Assembly (NCBI GenBank): GCA_963851045.1
Contig: CAWKNC010000001.1
Location: forward strand, 992,001-1,056,000
DNA from: WHSW01 sp963851045
GTDB taxonomy: Bacteria > Actinomycetota > Thermoleophilia > Solirubrobacterales > 70-9
Direction: 5' to 3'
Length of the DNA: 64,000 bases
A program made the translations under genes and the position numbers. The notes beneath the pieces were generated by a model. The model was not told the DNA's origin. It was given only the letters and a program-made list of their open reading frames with translations, and made no database searches. Shown here piece after piece: positions 43,210 through 50,641 of the stretch (its first letter is position 1; each line of letters opens with the position of its first letter).

Positions 43210-44001
43210 GTGTCTGCCCCCGAGCTCTCCGTGATCTGCAAGAACTGTGGCGAGGAGGTAAGCCCCTACGTCACCGAGTGTCCCTACTGCGGGACGCGGC
43301 TGCGCAAGCGGGCGCCAAAGCTCGAGCGCGTTGGCGATGAGGTTCGCCTGCATGAGGATCGCCGCGCGAAGCGCCGGCGCAAGGCCGCCGACCGCCGCGC
43401 CGCCAGATCCGTCTCGTTCGAGCTCGCGGCGAAGCCATACGCGACGATCACGCTCCTCGCCGCGTCGGCGCTGTTGCTGATCGTCCTGCGCGGCGCCGGG
43501 CTTGCTCTCACCGAGGTCGGCGCAATCGTCGGCCCTGTCGGCGACGAGTGGTGGCGGTACTTCGCCGCCCCGTTCGTCTACGACAACGTCGGCTACCTGT
43601 TCGCCTGCGGGCTGGCGATCGCGATCTTCCTACCCGGCCTCGAAGCACGCGTTGGCATGGTGCCCGCTCTGCTGCTCGCGATCGCGTGTGGCGCGCTCGG
43701 AATGTTGGCGGCAGACGGCCTCGACAGCGCTGTCGGCGACGGCTTCCCGCTCGCGGCGGGCGGCAACGGGATCGCGCTCGGGGTGTTCGCGGCTTGGTTT
43801 GTCATCCGCAACGCCGAGCGGCGCGCGGACCCGACCGACGAGTACGACCGGATCCCGGTCATCGTCGCGGCGGCGGTCCTGCTCGCCCTGCCGCTGGTTG
43901 ACGACTTCGCCTCGGTCTGGGCCGGCCTCGCAGCGGCGGCGGTCGGCGCGGCCTGCGGTGCCGCCGCGACCTTCGGCGGGCGTTTGCCCGGCGACCGCTG
44001 A
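43210..44001 (+). CDS. Zinc-ribbon protein with a rhomboid-like but catalytically dead membrane domain
   Basis: A 263-residue protein. A zinc ribbon (CKNCG ... CPYCG, residues 9-30) is followed by a basic stretch and about six membrane helices. The opening EWWRYFAAPFVYDNVGYLF matches the rhomboid WR-type entry. Where rhomboid proteases have GxSG this protein has AAGGNGIALG, so the catalytic Ser is Asn, and the histidine helix reads SVWAGLAAAAVG without His. It is therefore a likely inactive rhomboid (pseudoprotease). GTG 43210 is the chosen start; TTG 43201 is an alternative. An upstream CATACT box fits a leaderless mRNA. Confidence 0.78.
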   Translation: MSAPELSVICKNCGEEVSPYVTECPYCGTRLRKRAPKLERVGDEVRLHEDRRAKRRRKAADRRAARSVSFELAAKPYATITLLAASALLLIVLRGAGLALTEVGAIVGPVGDEWWRYFAAPFVYDNVGYLFACGLAIAIFLPGLEARVGMVPALLLAIACGALGMLAADGLDSAVGDGFPLAAGGNGIALGVFAAWFVIRNAERRADPTDEYDRIPVIVAAAVLLALPLVDDFASVWAGLAAAAVGAACGAAATFGGRLPGDR

Positions 44002-44011
44002 GGAGGCCGCC

Positions 44012-44659
44012 ATCAGCAAGTTCACCGCACTCACCGACGAGCTTCACGACTACATCGTCGATCACGGAGCGCGCCAGGATGAGGTGCTCGCCCGCATCGC
44101 GGCCGACACAGCGGCGATGGGGTCGATCGCGAGGATGCAGGTCGCCGCCGACCAGGGTGCGTTCATGACCCTGCTGTGCAAGGCGATCGGCGTCCGCGAG
44201 GCGCTCGAGCTCGGGACGTTCACCGGCTACTCGGCGATCTGCATCGCCCGCGGCCTCGCTGCGGGTGGGCGGCTGATCGCCTGCGAGCTCTCCGAGGAGT
44301 ACGCCGAGATCGCGGCGACGAACTTCGCCGATGCCGGCGTCGCCGACCGGATCGAGATCCGCATCGGGGCAGCAGCCGACACGCTGCGAGCGCTGCCTGA
44401 GCGCGAGGCGTTCGACTTTGCCTTCATCGACGCCGACAAGGTCTCCTATCCCGAGTACTACGAGCTCGTGCTGGCTCGGATGCGAGCCGGCGGCATGATC
44501 GTGGTCGACAACGTCCTCGCCGGAGGCGCCATCGTCAGACCGGACGGCGAGCAGTCACGTGCGACGAGCGAGCTCAACGACGTGATCGCAGCCGACGAGC
44601 GCGTGGATGTCGCGATGGTCGGAATCGCAGACGGCCTCACGCTGGCGCTGAAGCGGTGA
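44012..44659 (+). CDS. SAM-dependent O-methyltransferase, family 3 (caffeoyl-CoA OMT-like)
   Basis: A protein of about 215 residues. The SAM-binding motif is EALELGTFTGYSAICIARGL, and the metal-binding motifs are AFIDADKVSYPEYYELV and IVVDNVLAGG, typical of cation-dependent O-methyltransferases. The homologous start (SKFTALTDELHDYI) is preceded by GGAGG with 5-nt spacing, but the codon there is ATC (44012), not ATG. The next canonical start is GTG 44084, which would delete 24 residues. Either a rare ATC start or a base error is implied. It overlaps the GNAT gene by GTGA. Confidence 0.88.
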   Translation: MSKFTALTDELHDYIVDHGARQDEVLARIAADTAAMGSIARMQVAADQGAFMTLLCKAIGVREALELGTFTGYSAICIARGLAAGGRLIACELSEEYAEIAATNFADAGVADRIEIRIGAAADTLRALPEREAFDFAFIDADKVSYPEYYELVLARMRAGGMIVVDNVLAGGAIVRPDGEQSRATSELNDVIAADERVDVAMVGIADGLTLALKR

Positions 44660-45432
44660 ATCGAGACCAGGCCCTCAGCCTGCAAAAGCGCGCTCTGTGG
44701 GAGTGGGTGGGCGCGCTCGGCGGCTCCTCGCCGGGAGCGCATCTTTTCGAGGCCGATGGCGTTCGCGGCGCGATCGTCCCCGCGTGCCCGGTGCGCTCGG
44801 TGGCGAACTCGATCGCCTACGAGAGTGCCGGCGCTCTCGAGTCGGCGCTCGCCGATCTCGCCCCGGCCTATGAGGCAGCAGGGGTCCTCGCTCACACCGT
44901 GTGGGTCCCGGAGTTCGACGACGCGGCAATCGGGGCGCTCGAGGCCGCCGGGTACGTCGTGGATGGGACGCCCGCCGCGATGGCGCTGGAGCTCGACCGC
45001 TTCGAGCCGCTCGACCACGACGACCTCGAATGGGACACCAACGTGGCGCCGGAGGATCTGGGTCGGCTCAACGACCTCGGCTACGACCTGGCGCCAGAGG
45101 AGGGACTGGCGACGGCGCTCACCGTCAAGCATCCCGACGTCACCCTCTACGAGGCGCGTGTGGGCGGGGAGGTGGCCAGTGTGCTCGGAACCATGGATCA
45201 CCCGAGACAGGCCCCGAAGGACCTCGGCTTTTACTTCGTCGCGACCCATCCGGATCACCGTGGCGCGGGTCTGGCGAGCCGCCTGATGAGCGTCGCGTTG
45301 GCCGATGCGCGCGAGCGCGGGTTCGCCAGCTCGAGCCTGCAGTCGTCCAAGATGGGTCAGCCCGTGTATGAGCGCCTCGGCTTCGAATCCCCCTTTCGCC
45401 TGCGGATGTACGAGCATCGGGTGGCGGCGTGA
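44656..45432 (+). CDS. GNAT-family N-acetyltransferase
   Basis: A 258-residue protein with the GNAT fold in its C-terminal half: FYFVATHPDHRGAGLASRLM (about residues 195-214) is the acetyl-CoA pyrophosphate loop (R/Q-x-x-G-x-G/A), followed by SSLQSSKMGQPVYERLGFE. The N-terminal half may be a second, degenerate GNAT lobe. The substrate is unknown. It is coupled to the O-methyltransferase (GTGA) and to the next small gene (GTGA). Confidence 0.87.
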   Translation: MNRDQALSLQKRALWEWVGALGGSSPGAHLFEADGVRGAIVPACPVRSVANSIAYESAGALESALADLAPAYEAAGVLAHTVWVPEFDDAAIGALEAAGYVVDGTPAAMALELDRFEPLDHDDLEWDTNVAPEDLGRLNDLGYDLAPEEGLATALTVKHPDVTLYEARVGGEVASVLGTMDHPRQAPKDLGFYFVATHPDHRGAGLASRLMSVALADARERGFASSSLQSSKMGQPVYERLGFESPFRLRMYEHRVAA

Positions 45433-45734
45433 CCTACTCGGACGAGCAGATCGAGGCGGCGGTCGAGGCGCTCTCGCACGAGGGTGCCTTCGACGAGGCC
45501 GAGGCGGTGGTCGGAAGAGCCGCGCCCGGTCTGCAGAAGATCCTCGCTCAGGCGCTCGCCTCAGACGGATGGTTTGCCGAGTCGCACGAGAACGAGTTGC
45601 GCAAGGTCCTGGAGATCTCCGACGCAGCCGAGCGCGCCACCGCCCTGCGGACGCTGCTTGCCGAGGAAACGCGAATGGGGATGCTGATCGGCGTCGCGGT
45701 GGGCTGGGCACTTGCGGAGCGCTTGAACGAATAG
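45429..45734 (+). CDS. Small soluble protein of unknown function
   Basis: A 101-residue, mostly helical acidic protein (MTYSDEQIEAAVEALS, then ERATALRTLLAEETRMGMLI). No family recognised. It is coupled to the GNAT gene by GTGA, and its codon use matches the neighbours, so it is probably real and the last gene of this run (YbdK-rhomboid-OMT-GNAT). Confidence 0.7.
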   Translation: MTYSDEQIEAAVEALSHEGAFDEAEAVVGRAAPGLQKILAQALASDGWFAESHENELRKVLEISDAAERATALRTLLAEETRMGMLIGVAVGWALAERLNE

Positions 45735-46039
45735 TGCGGGCGCCGGGCTGATCGATCGAACCATCGCAATCTCCTGCGATCGAGGGATACTCAATCCACC
45801 TGCATTCCGACCGATGGGATGAGGAGGAAAACGGCGCCGCTGCCGACAATGCAGATCCCCCCTAACCCCCACGTCGTGGGAGCAGATGGGACCTCATATG
45901 GGCGAAATGGATCTCACCCGAATCGCATCCGAAGGAAAACTTCGGGAAGGAATCCCGATTGTGATGCGCGAGGCCCGGTCTTCTTCATACGGCGCTCCGG
46001 GCACTGGCCCCACCGGTGTCCGGTCCCGTTCCCGGTTGT

Positions 46040-46073
46040 CTTAGTCCGAGGTCACGGAGGGCCTCGGACTAAG
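46040..46073. terminator. 12-bp perfect hairpin, possible terminator or leader element
   Basis: CTTAGTCCGAGG at 46040-46051 pairs exactly with CCTCGGACTAAG at 46062-46073, loop 10 nt. No T-run follows. It lies 16 bp upstream of the TAGACT box of the response regulator, so it could end transcription from the left. Confidence 0.45.
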
Positions 46074-46089
46074 GCGTCGGGCTCCGCCA

Positions 46090-46106
46090 TAGACTGATTG
46101 GCGCCG
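46090..46106 (+). promoter_or_regulatory. -10 box of the response regulator/kinase operon
   Basis: TAGACT at 46090-46095 is 11 nt before the ATG at 46107. No Shine-Dalgarno sequence; a TTG at 46098 is a less likely start. Confidence 0.45.
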
Positions 46107-46757
46107 ATGACTGCTCGCCACGAACGCGTGAAGGTCCTGGTGGCCGACGATCACCCGATCTATCGGGAGGGGATCGTTCGGGCGGTCAAGGACCGGCCGG
46201 AGCTCGAGCTCGTCGGCGAGGCCGCGGACGGCCGAGATGCGCTCGACCAGCTCAAGCGCCTCGGCGTCGAGGTCGCCGTCCTCGATATCCGCATGCCGGG
46301 GCTCGACGGAACCCAGGTGCTCTCGGCCATGCGCCGCGAGGGCCTGGAGACCGAGGTGCTGTTCCTCTCCGCATTCATGGAACCCGAGCTCGCCTACCGC
46401 ACCGTCGCCGCGGGTGCAAAGGGCTATCTCTCGAAGGAGTCCTCGCGCCAGGAGGTCTGCGACGCGATCGTGACGATCTCCCGCGGGGGCACCGCGCTTG
46501 CCGCGGAGGCTCAGGCCGGTCTGGCGGCCCAGATCCAGGAGCGCGAGCGCAGCGGTGGGCCCCTGAAGCTCACCGATCGCGAGCAGGAGGTGCTCCATCT
46601 CGTCGCCGACGGTTTCTCGGCGCCGGAGATCGGCAAGCACATCCACCTCTCGACGACGACCGTCAAGAGCCACCTCCACTCGCTCTACGAGAAGCTTGGC
46701 GTCTCCGACCGCGCCGCCGCCGTCGCCGAGGCGATGCGACGCGGAATGCTCGAGTAG
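46107..46757 (+). CDS. NarL/FixJ-type response regulator
   Basis: A 216-residue two-component regulator. The receiver domain (residues 9-125) has the DDHPIYREG acidic pair, the phosphoacceptor Asp in VLDIRMPGLDG, Ser in LFLSAF and Lys in YLSKES. The LuxR-type helix-turn-helix (about 148-205) shows LTDREQEVLHLVADGFSAPE and TTTVKSHLHSLYEKLGV. The kinase gene follows after four bases, so the pair is one operon. The regulated genes are unknown. Confidence 0.93.
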   Translation: MTARHERVKVLVADDHPIYREGIVRAVKDRPELELVGEAADGRDALDQLKRLGVEVAVLDIRMPGLDGTQVLSAMRREGLETEVLFLSAFMEPELAYRTVAAGAKGYLSKESSRQEVCDAIVTISRGGTALAAEAQAGLAAQIQERERSGGPLKLTDREQEVLHLVADGFSAPEIGKHIHLSTTTVKSHLHSLYEKLGVSDRAAAVAEAMRRGMLE

Positions 46758-46761
46758 GGCT

Positions 46762-47466
46762 GTGGCTGCCAACGGCTCGTCCGAGGACGTGCTGCGGGCC
46801 GAGAACGCGGCGCTTCGCGAAGAGCTCGACAGCTGCCGCCAGCTCGTCGCACAGGTCCTCGACGCCGAGGACTCCGCACGCCGGCGAATCGCGCAGCTGA
46901 TTCACGACGATGCGCTTCAGAACCTGCTCGCCGCAAACCAGGAGCTGATGGAGGCCGCGCCGGGACGCGTGCAGGTCAAGCGCGCCCACGAGGTCGTCGA
47001 GGGAACAATCGGGCGCCTGCGTGAGGCGATGATGGCGCTTCATCCGGTGACCCTCGAACAGGGCGGCTTCGAGACGGCTCTCGGCGCCGTGGCGCGCCAG
47101 GCGGCACGACAGGGCGGCTTCAACATCGACCTGGACATCGATCCGCGCGCGCTTGACATCGCGGACACCCTGCTGCTGGCGATCGCACGCGAGCTGCTCA
47201 ACAACGCCGCACGCCACGCGAAGGCCGAGGTGGTGACCGTGACCCTGCGAAGGGATGACGAGGCGCTTGAGCTCGAGGTAACCGACGACGGGCGCGGAAT
47301 GGCGGCCGGCCGGCGCGAGGAGGCGCTCTCACAGGGTCACATCGGCCTCGCCTCGGTGCACGAGCGGGTCCGGTCGGTGAATGGCGCCTTCACCGTCGAG
47401 AGCTCGGCGTCGGGCACGCGCGCGTTGGCACGGCTGCCCCTGGCAGACGTGCTCGCCGTGGGCTGA
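46762..47466 (+). CDS. Soluble histidine kinase of the HisKA_3 (NarX/DesK) type
   Basis: A 234-residue kinase without membrane helices. The dimerisation/phosphoacceptor helix reads RRRIAQLIHDDALQNLLAAN (His at about residue 48), followed by a HATPase with ARELLNNAARHA (N box), VTDDGRGM (G1) and GHIGLASVHERV (G2). A leucine-rich coiled coil (about residues 10-35) precedes the His and could be the signal-input part. GTG 46762 is the chosen start, just after the regulator stop; an upstream GTG/ATG would overlap the regulator. Confidence 0.9.
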   Translation: MAANGSSEDVLRAENAALREELDSCRQLVAQVLDAEDSARRRIAQLIHDDALQNLLAANQELMEAAPGRVQVKRAHEVVEGTIGRLREAMMALHPVTLEQGGFETALGAVARQAARQGGFNIDLDIDPRALDIADTLLLAIARELLNNAARHAKAEVVTVTLRRDDEALELEVTDDGRGMAAGRREEALSQGHIGLASVHERVRSVNGAFTVESSASGTRALARLPLADVLAVG

Positions 47467-47473
47467 GCTGGCT

Positions 47474-49237
47474 CTACTCGGCGGCGGGGGCGACGACAGG
47501 GTCCGCGACTGGCGCCGGGTCCGCGACTGGCGCTGGGTCGACGGCAGGCGCCGGGTCCACCGCAGGCGCTGAGTCGACGGTGGTCTCGCCCTGAACAACG
47601 GTTGGCGGGACCGTGGGCCCGGGCGTGGAGGCAGGCGGGGTATCGCCGGGCTTCGGTCCCGTTGCGACCGGTTGCTGGGGGGTGGTGGTCGGAGCACCGC
47701 TTGGTGGCGGTGCGCTTGACGGCGGCGGGCCGGAGCCGCTCACCTCGACGTCGAGCTCTGCGTCGTCCTGTTCCTCCGTGCCGCTGCCGCCGGCCGCCGG
47801 GCCGACGACCGCGGTGGCGGGGGTGTAAGTCTCGTCCGGGGTGGCGGTGCCGTGGCCGCCTGGCGCGGGGCCATCGACAGGAGCGGTCGCCGCGGGGACC
47901 TCCTCGGTCGCGCCACCGGTGGGTGTGTCGGAGACGGCCGCAGCACCGTCGGCCACGGGGGCCTCAGCGGCTGGGGCGGCGGTAACGGTCACTGTTCCTG
48001 CCGCCGAGTCGACCTTGACCTTCGCGCCACCGGCGGTCACGTGCTCGGCCGCGTTAACGGGTGCCTTGGTCGATGCGACGGCCGTCTTCGCCGCTGTCTC
48101 GGGGGCGTCGGAATAAATCTGCTTGACCTCGACGGCTCCAGCAGTGAGCAGCGCCGCGGTTGCGGCGGTTGCTGCGGCCTTGGCGCCGATCGCGCCCGTG
48201 AGTCCGCCAGCCGCAACGCCTCCGAGCCCTGCTCCGCCCGCCGCGCCGGCGCCACCGACGGCTGCGCTGCCGAGCCCAACGCTTGTCGCTGCGCCGCCTC
48301 CTGCGCCCGCCACCGCGGCGCCACCGCCGGCCACTGCAGCGCTGCCGCCACCGGCGACCGCGCCACCTCCGGCGAGCCCCCCGCCACTCGCGGCAGACCC
48401 TGTCGCCGCAGAACCGCCGCCTCCCCAACCGAACTTCGCGATCAGGCCCTTGTAGAGAAGGGCCAGCGGACCGATTGGTGCGAGCGCGGCAAGCGCCTTG
48501 GTGTTCGAGCGAAGCTGGCTGCGGAAATCTGCGCACTGGTCGCAGCGCTTGACGTGATGGCGAACCGGGCCGGTGGCCTTGCGCAGACCCTCGGCCGCCT
48601 CGGCAAGTTCGAGCCGGACCTCACCACACGTGAGCTGGCGCGACTGCGACGCCTCGGCGAGCGACATCCGCGCGCGGACGAGCAGCGATTTCACCGCGGG
48701 AATCGTCGTGTCCATCGTGACGGCGATCTCCTCGTAGGAGAGGGCGTCCATCTCGCGCAGGAGCAGCGCCGTGCGCTGGGTCTCGGGGAGGTCGCCGACG
48801 TCGACAACCAACGCCCGGAAGTCCTCGCGGTTCTGGACGCGCTCGGCGGTGGTGACGCCACCCTCGCCGACCATGATGTCCATGCTGTCCTGGCCCTCGG
48901 GGACGGGCCGGCGCAGATGGTTGAGGCAGCGATTGCGCGAGATCCGGTACAGCCACGGCCGCACGTTGATCGGCCGCTCGTCGGCGATCATCGCGGCGTG
49001 CGCCTTGACGAAGACCTCCTGGAGAACATCCTCGGCGTCCTCGGTCGAGCGCAGCATGTGGCGACAGAAGGCGAGAAGCCGCGAGTGGTAGCGGTCGAAG
49101 AGGACCTCGAAGGCGTGCTCATTGCCCGCCCGGATCATCGCCACCAGGCGCGCGTCACCTTGAAGCTTTAAGAGGGGCGACCTCCGGCCGAGAATGCCGG
49201 TACGCGCGTGGGCGTGTGTGAGCGTTGAAGCCTCCAT
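47474..49237 (-). CDS. ECF-type sigma factor fused to a zinc-finger anti-sigma-like segment, membrane region and low-complexity tail
   Basis: A 587-residue single protein. Sigma region 2 (about residues 20-85: GNEHAFEVLFDRYHSRLLAF, TEDAEDVLQEVFVKAHA) and region 4 (about 150-195: ETQRTALLLREMDALSYEEI, TIPAVKSLLVRARMS) are intact. Next come HHVKRCDQCADF (HxxxCxxC, as in zf-HC2 anti-sigma factors), a Gly/Ala/Val-rich stretch (about 260-345) and a hydrophobic segment (about 350-368). A long Pro/Ala/Thr/Asp tail ends in VADPVVAPAAE. The fusion would tether or autoregulate the sigma factor. The start is ATG 49237; GTG 49261 is an alternative. Confidence 0.88.
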   Translation of the reverse strand: MEASTLTHAHARTGILGRRSPLLKLQGDARLVAMIRAGNEHAFEVLFDRYHSRLLAFCRHMLRSTEDAEDVLQEVFVKAHAAMIADERPINVRPWLYRISRNRCLNHLRRPVPEGQDSMDIMVGEGGVTTAERVQNREDFRALVVDVGDLPETQRTALLLREMDALSYEEIAVTMDTTIPAVKSLLVRARMSLAEASQSRQLTCGEVRLELAEAAEGLRKATGPVRHHVKRCDQCADFRSQLRSNTKALAALAPIGPLALLYKGLIAKFGWGGGGSAATGSAASGGGLAGGGAVAGGGSAAVAGGGAAVAGAGGGAATSVGLGSAAVGGAGAAGGAGLGGVAAGGLTGAIGAKAAATAATAALLTAGAVEVKQIYSDAPETAAKTAVASTKAPVNAAEHVTAGGAKVKVDSAAGTVTVTAAPAAEAPVADGAAAVSDTPTGGATEEVPAATAPVDGPAPGGHGTATPDETYTPATAVVGPAAGGSGTEEQDDAELDVEVSGSGPPPSSAPPPSGAPTTTPQQPVATGPKPGDTPPASTPGPTVPPTVVQGETTVDSAPAVDPAPAVDPAPVADPAPVADPVVAPAAE

Positions 49238-49258
49238 AAACCGCGGGTTCCGCTTCCC

Positions 49259-49287
49259 CACTTACAGAACACCGTAACAGCCGTCAA
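49259..49287 (-). promoter_or_regulatory. Promoter of the sigma-factor fusion gene
   Basis: On the minus strand TTGACG (49282-49287) and TAAGTG (49259-49264) are spaced by 17 bp. Transcription would start a few bases downstream, leaving a leader of about 12 nt before ATG 49237 and placing GTG 49261 upstream of the start site. Confidence 0.45.
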
Positions 49288-49305
49288 GTTGCGCCTGGAC
49301 GGAAA

Positions 49306-49390
49306 TGCCGGGGGCGGGATTCGAACCCACATGTCCTTGCGGACAATCGGTTTTAAGCCGATCGCGTATAGCCAGTTCCGCCACCCCGGC
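49306..49390 (-). tRNA. tRNA-Leu (anticodon UAA)
   Basis: An 85-nt class II tRNA. The acceptor stem is GCCGGGG / CCCCGGC with discriminator A; the anticodon loop CTTAAAA reads UUA/UUG; a long variable arm (TGTCC GCAA GGACA) marks it as Leu. The T arm is GGGTTCGAATCCC. CCA is not encoded. Confidence 0.95.
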
Positions 49391-49431
49391 GGGCGTCTGG
49401 CGATCGTAATGCCAGAGGCGCGGTTAGCCCG

Positions 49432-50010
49432 CTAGGCCGTCAGTTTCGCGACCAGCTCGACTGCCTCCGCGTTGGTCAGTCCCTGGCCGTGCACCAGCGA
49501 ACGCCACGTGTCGAGCTGTAGCGCGTGACCGATCGCCGCCCGCACGTGCCTGCGCCTGGCGCCGCGCAGCCGGCGCCCCTCCATCAGGCGGTCCGCGAGA
49601 TAGTCGAGCATCACCGACAGTGCCTGCATGCGCACGGCGATCGCCGGCACGCGGGGCGCGTCGCGCATGAGCTTCGCGAGCGTGTCGCCGGTCTCCTCGT
49701 AGAAGTCGTAAAAGCTCGCGAGCGCCGCGCGAAGTCGCTCGTCGGGGTCGCTCAGCTCCAGCCAGGGTCTTGGGTCGGGCGCGGGGTGAAGGGTCGCCCA
49801 GTGGTTGCTGCACGCATCGACCAGCGCCTCCTCGTCGGGGAAGTGGCGGTAGACGGTTGCGCGCTGCACGCCCGCTGCGTCGGCGATCGCGCTAACGGTG
49901 GTTCGGGCCGGGCCGACGGTCTCGTGCAGATTCATCGTCGCCTCGGTGATCCGCAGCTTGGTCTGGGCCTCCGACTCGGCCCGCTTGCTCTTTTTGTATT
50001 CACGAGACAT
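49432..50010 (-). CDS. TetR-family transcriptional repressor
   Basis: A 192-residue regulator. The N-terminal helix-turn-helix (about residues 22-60) reads TTVSAIADAAGVQRATVYRHF, shown here nearly in full; the C-terminal ligand domain has no recognised family. A basic, charged N-terminus (REYKKSKRAESEAQ) precedes it. It is divergent from the cupin gene. The inverted repeat in the shared promoter is its probable operator, so it likely controls the cupin and perhaps itself. Confidence 0.9.
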   Translation of the reverse strand: MSREYKKSKRAESEAQTKLRITEATMNLHETVGPARTTVSAIADAAGVQRATVYRHFPDEEALVDACSNHWATLHPAPDPRPWLELSDPDERLRAALASFYDFYEETGDTLAKLMRDAPRVPAIAVRMQALSVMLDYLADRLMEGRRLRGARRRHVRAAIGHALQLDTWRSLVHGQGLTNAEAVELVAKLTA

Positions 50011-50013
50011 ATC

Positions 50014-50080
50014 TGTTCAATCAATCTTGACACACAAAGCGGCGCTGTGCTAGGTTCGTTGAACACTGTTGTTTAACGAA
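50014..50080. promoter_or_regulatory. TetR/cupin divergent promoter with an operator-like inverted repeat
   Basis: On the plus strand TTGACA (50027-50032) and TAGGTT (50051-50056), spaced by 18 bp, form the clearest promoter of the window. TTCGTTGAAC (50055-50064) and GTTTAACGAA (50071-50080) form a 10-bp inverted repeat with one mismatch and a 6-nt spacer, overlapping the -10 box and start site. A further GTTCAA lies at 50015-50020 next to the TetR start. Confidence 0.65.
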
Positions 50081-50089
50081 AGGATGCGC

Positions 50090-50641
50090 ATGTTCGACGC
50101 AACCAAGCTCACCCGCTTCGACCACGCCCAGGGCCCGCGGCTCGTTGGTCCGGAGGATGGGCACTTCGCCCAGCTGCCCGGCGTCGGTGTTCGATTCATG
50201 GCCTGGTCGGAGGAGACCGGCGGCGGCTTTTCGATGGTCGAGCATCCGATTGCGCCACGCACGATGGCCGCGCCGTTGCACATGCACACCCGCGAGGACG
50301 AGTACTCCTACGTCCTCGAGGGGCGGATGGGAGCGCTCCTGGGCGACGACGAGGTCTACGCCGAAGCCGGCGACTTCGTCTTCAAGCCGCGCGATCAGTG
50401 GCACACCTTCTGGAACGCCGGCGACGAGCCCTGCCGGATCCTCGAGGTCATCGCCCCGGGCGGGTTCGAGCACATGTTCCGTGAGATGGGCGCGCTGACG
50501 AGTCCGCCGAGCCCGGAGTTCGGTGCCGACATCACCGCCCGCTACGGGATCCAGTTCGACGATGAGGGCACGGTCGCGGTCGCGAAGCGCTTTGACCTGA
50601 TCCAGAACTACGTCCCCGACGAGGCCGCTAAAGCTGCGTGA
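50090..50641 (+). CDS. Cupin-domain protein
   Basis: A 183-residue protein with one beta-barrel cupin (about residues 55-130). Metal ligands are present in PLHMHTREDEYSYVLEG (two His and a Glu) and QWHTFWNAG (third His), so it may be a metal-dependent dioxygenase or isomerase. No further clue to the substrate. ATG 50090 has GAAAGG at a spacing of 6; an earlier ATG at 50084 overlaps that site. Regulation by the divergent TetR is likely. The 3' end overlaps the aldehyde dehydrogenase by 14 bp. Confidence 0.87.
   Translation: MFDATKLTRFDHAQGPRLVGPEDGHFAQLPGVGVRFMAWSEETGGGFSMVEHPIAPRTMAAPLHMHTREDEYSYVLEGRMGALLGDDEVYAEAGDFVFKPRDQWHTFWNAGDEPCRILEVIAPGGFEHMFREMGALTSPPSPEFGADITARYGIQFDDEGTVAVAKRFDLIQNYVPDEAAKAA

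Larger units (their letters stand above)
45735..46106. other. Intergenic region with several stem-loops and no supported gene
   Basis: 372 bp of lower GC content than the surrounding genes. Stems seen: ATCGCA/TGCGAT (45763-45780), CCCAC/GTGGG (45868-45880), CCGAAG-GAAAA-CTTCGG (45929-45945) and a 12-bp hairpin at 46040-46073. Nothing matches a riboswitch, tmRNA, RNase P or SRP RNA that I can recognise. The reading from 45819 to 46097 has poor coding character. A small RNA or leader is possible. Confidence 0.5.

Noticed and set aside
45819..46097. Possible 92-codon gene before the response regulator
   Set aside because: No ribosome site, poor codon pattern and stem-loops throughout; better seen as non-coding.
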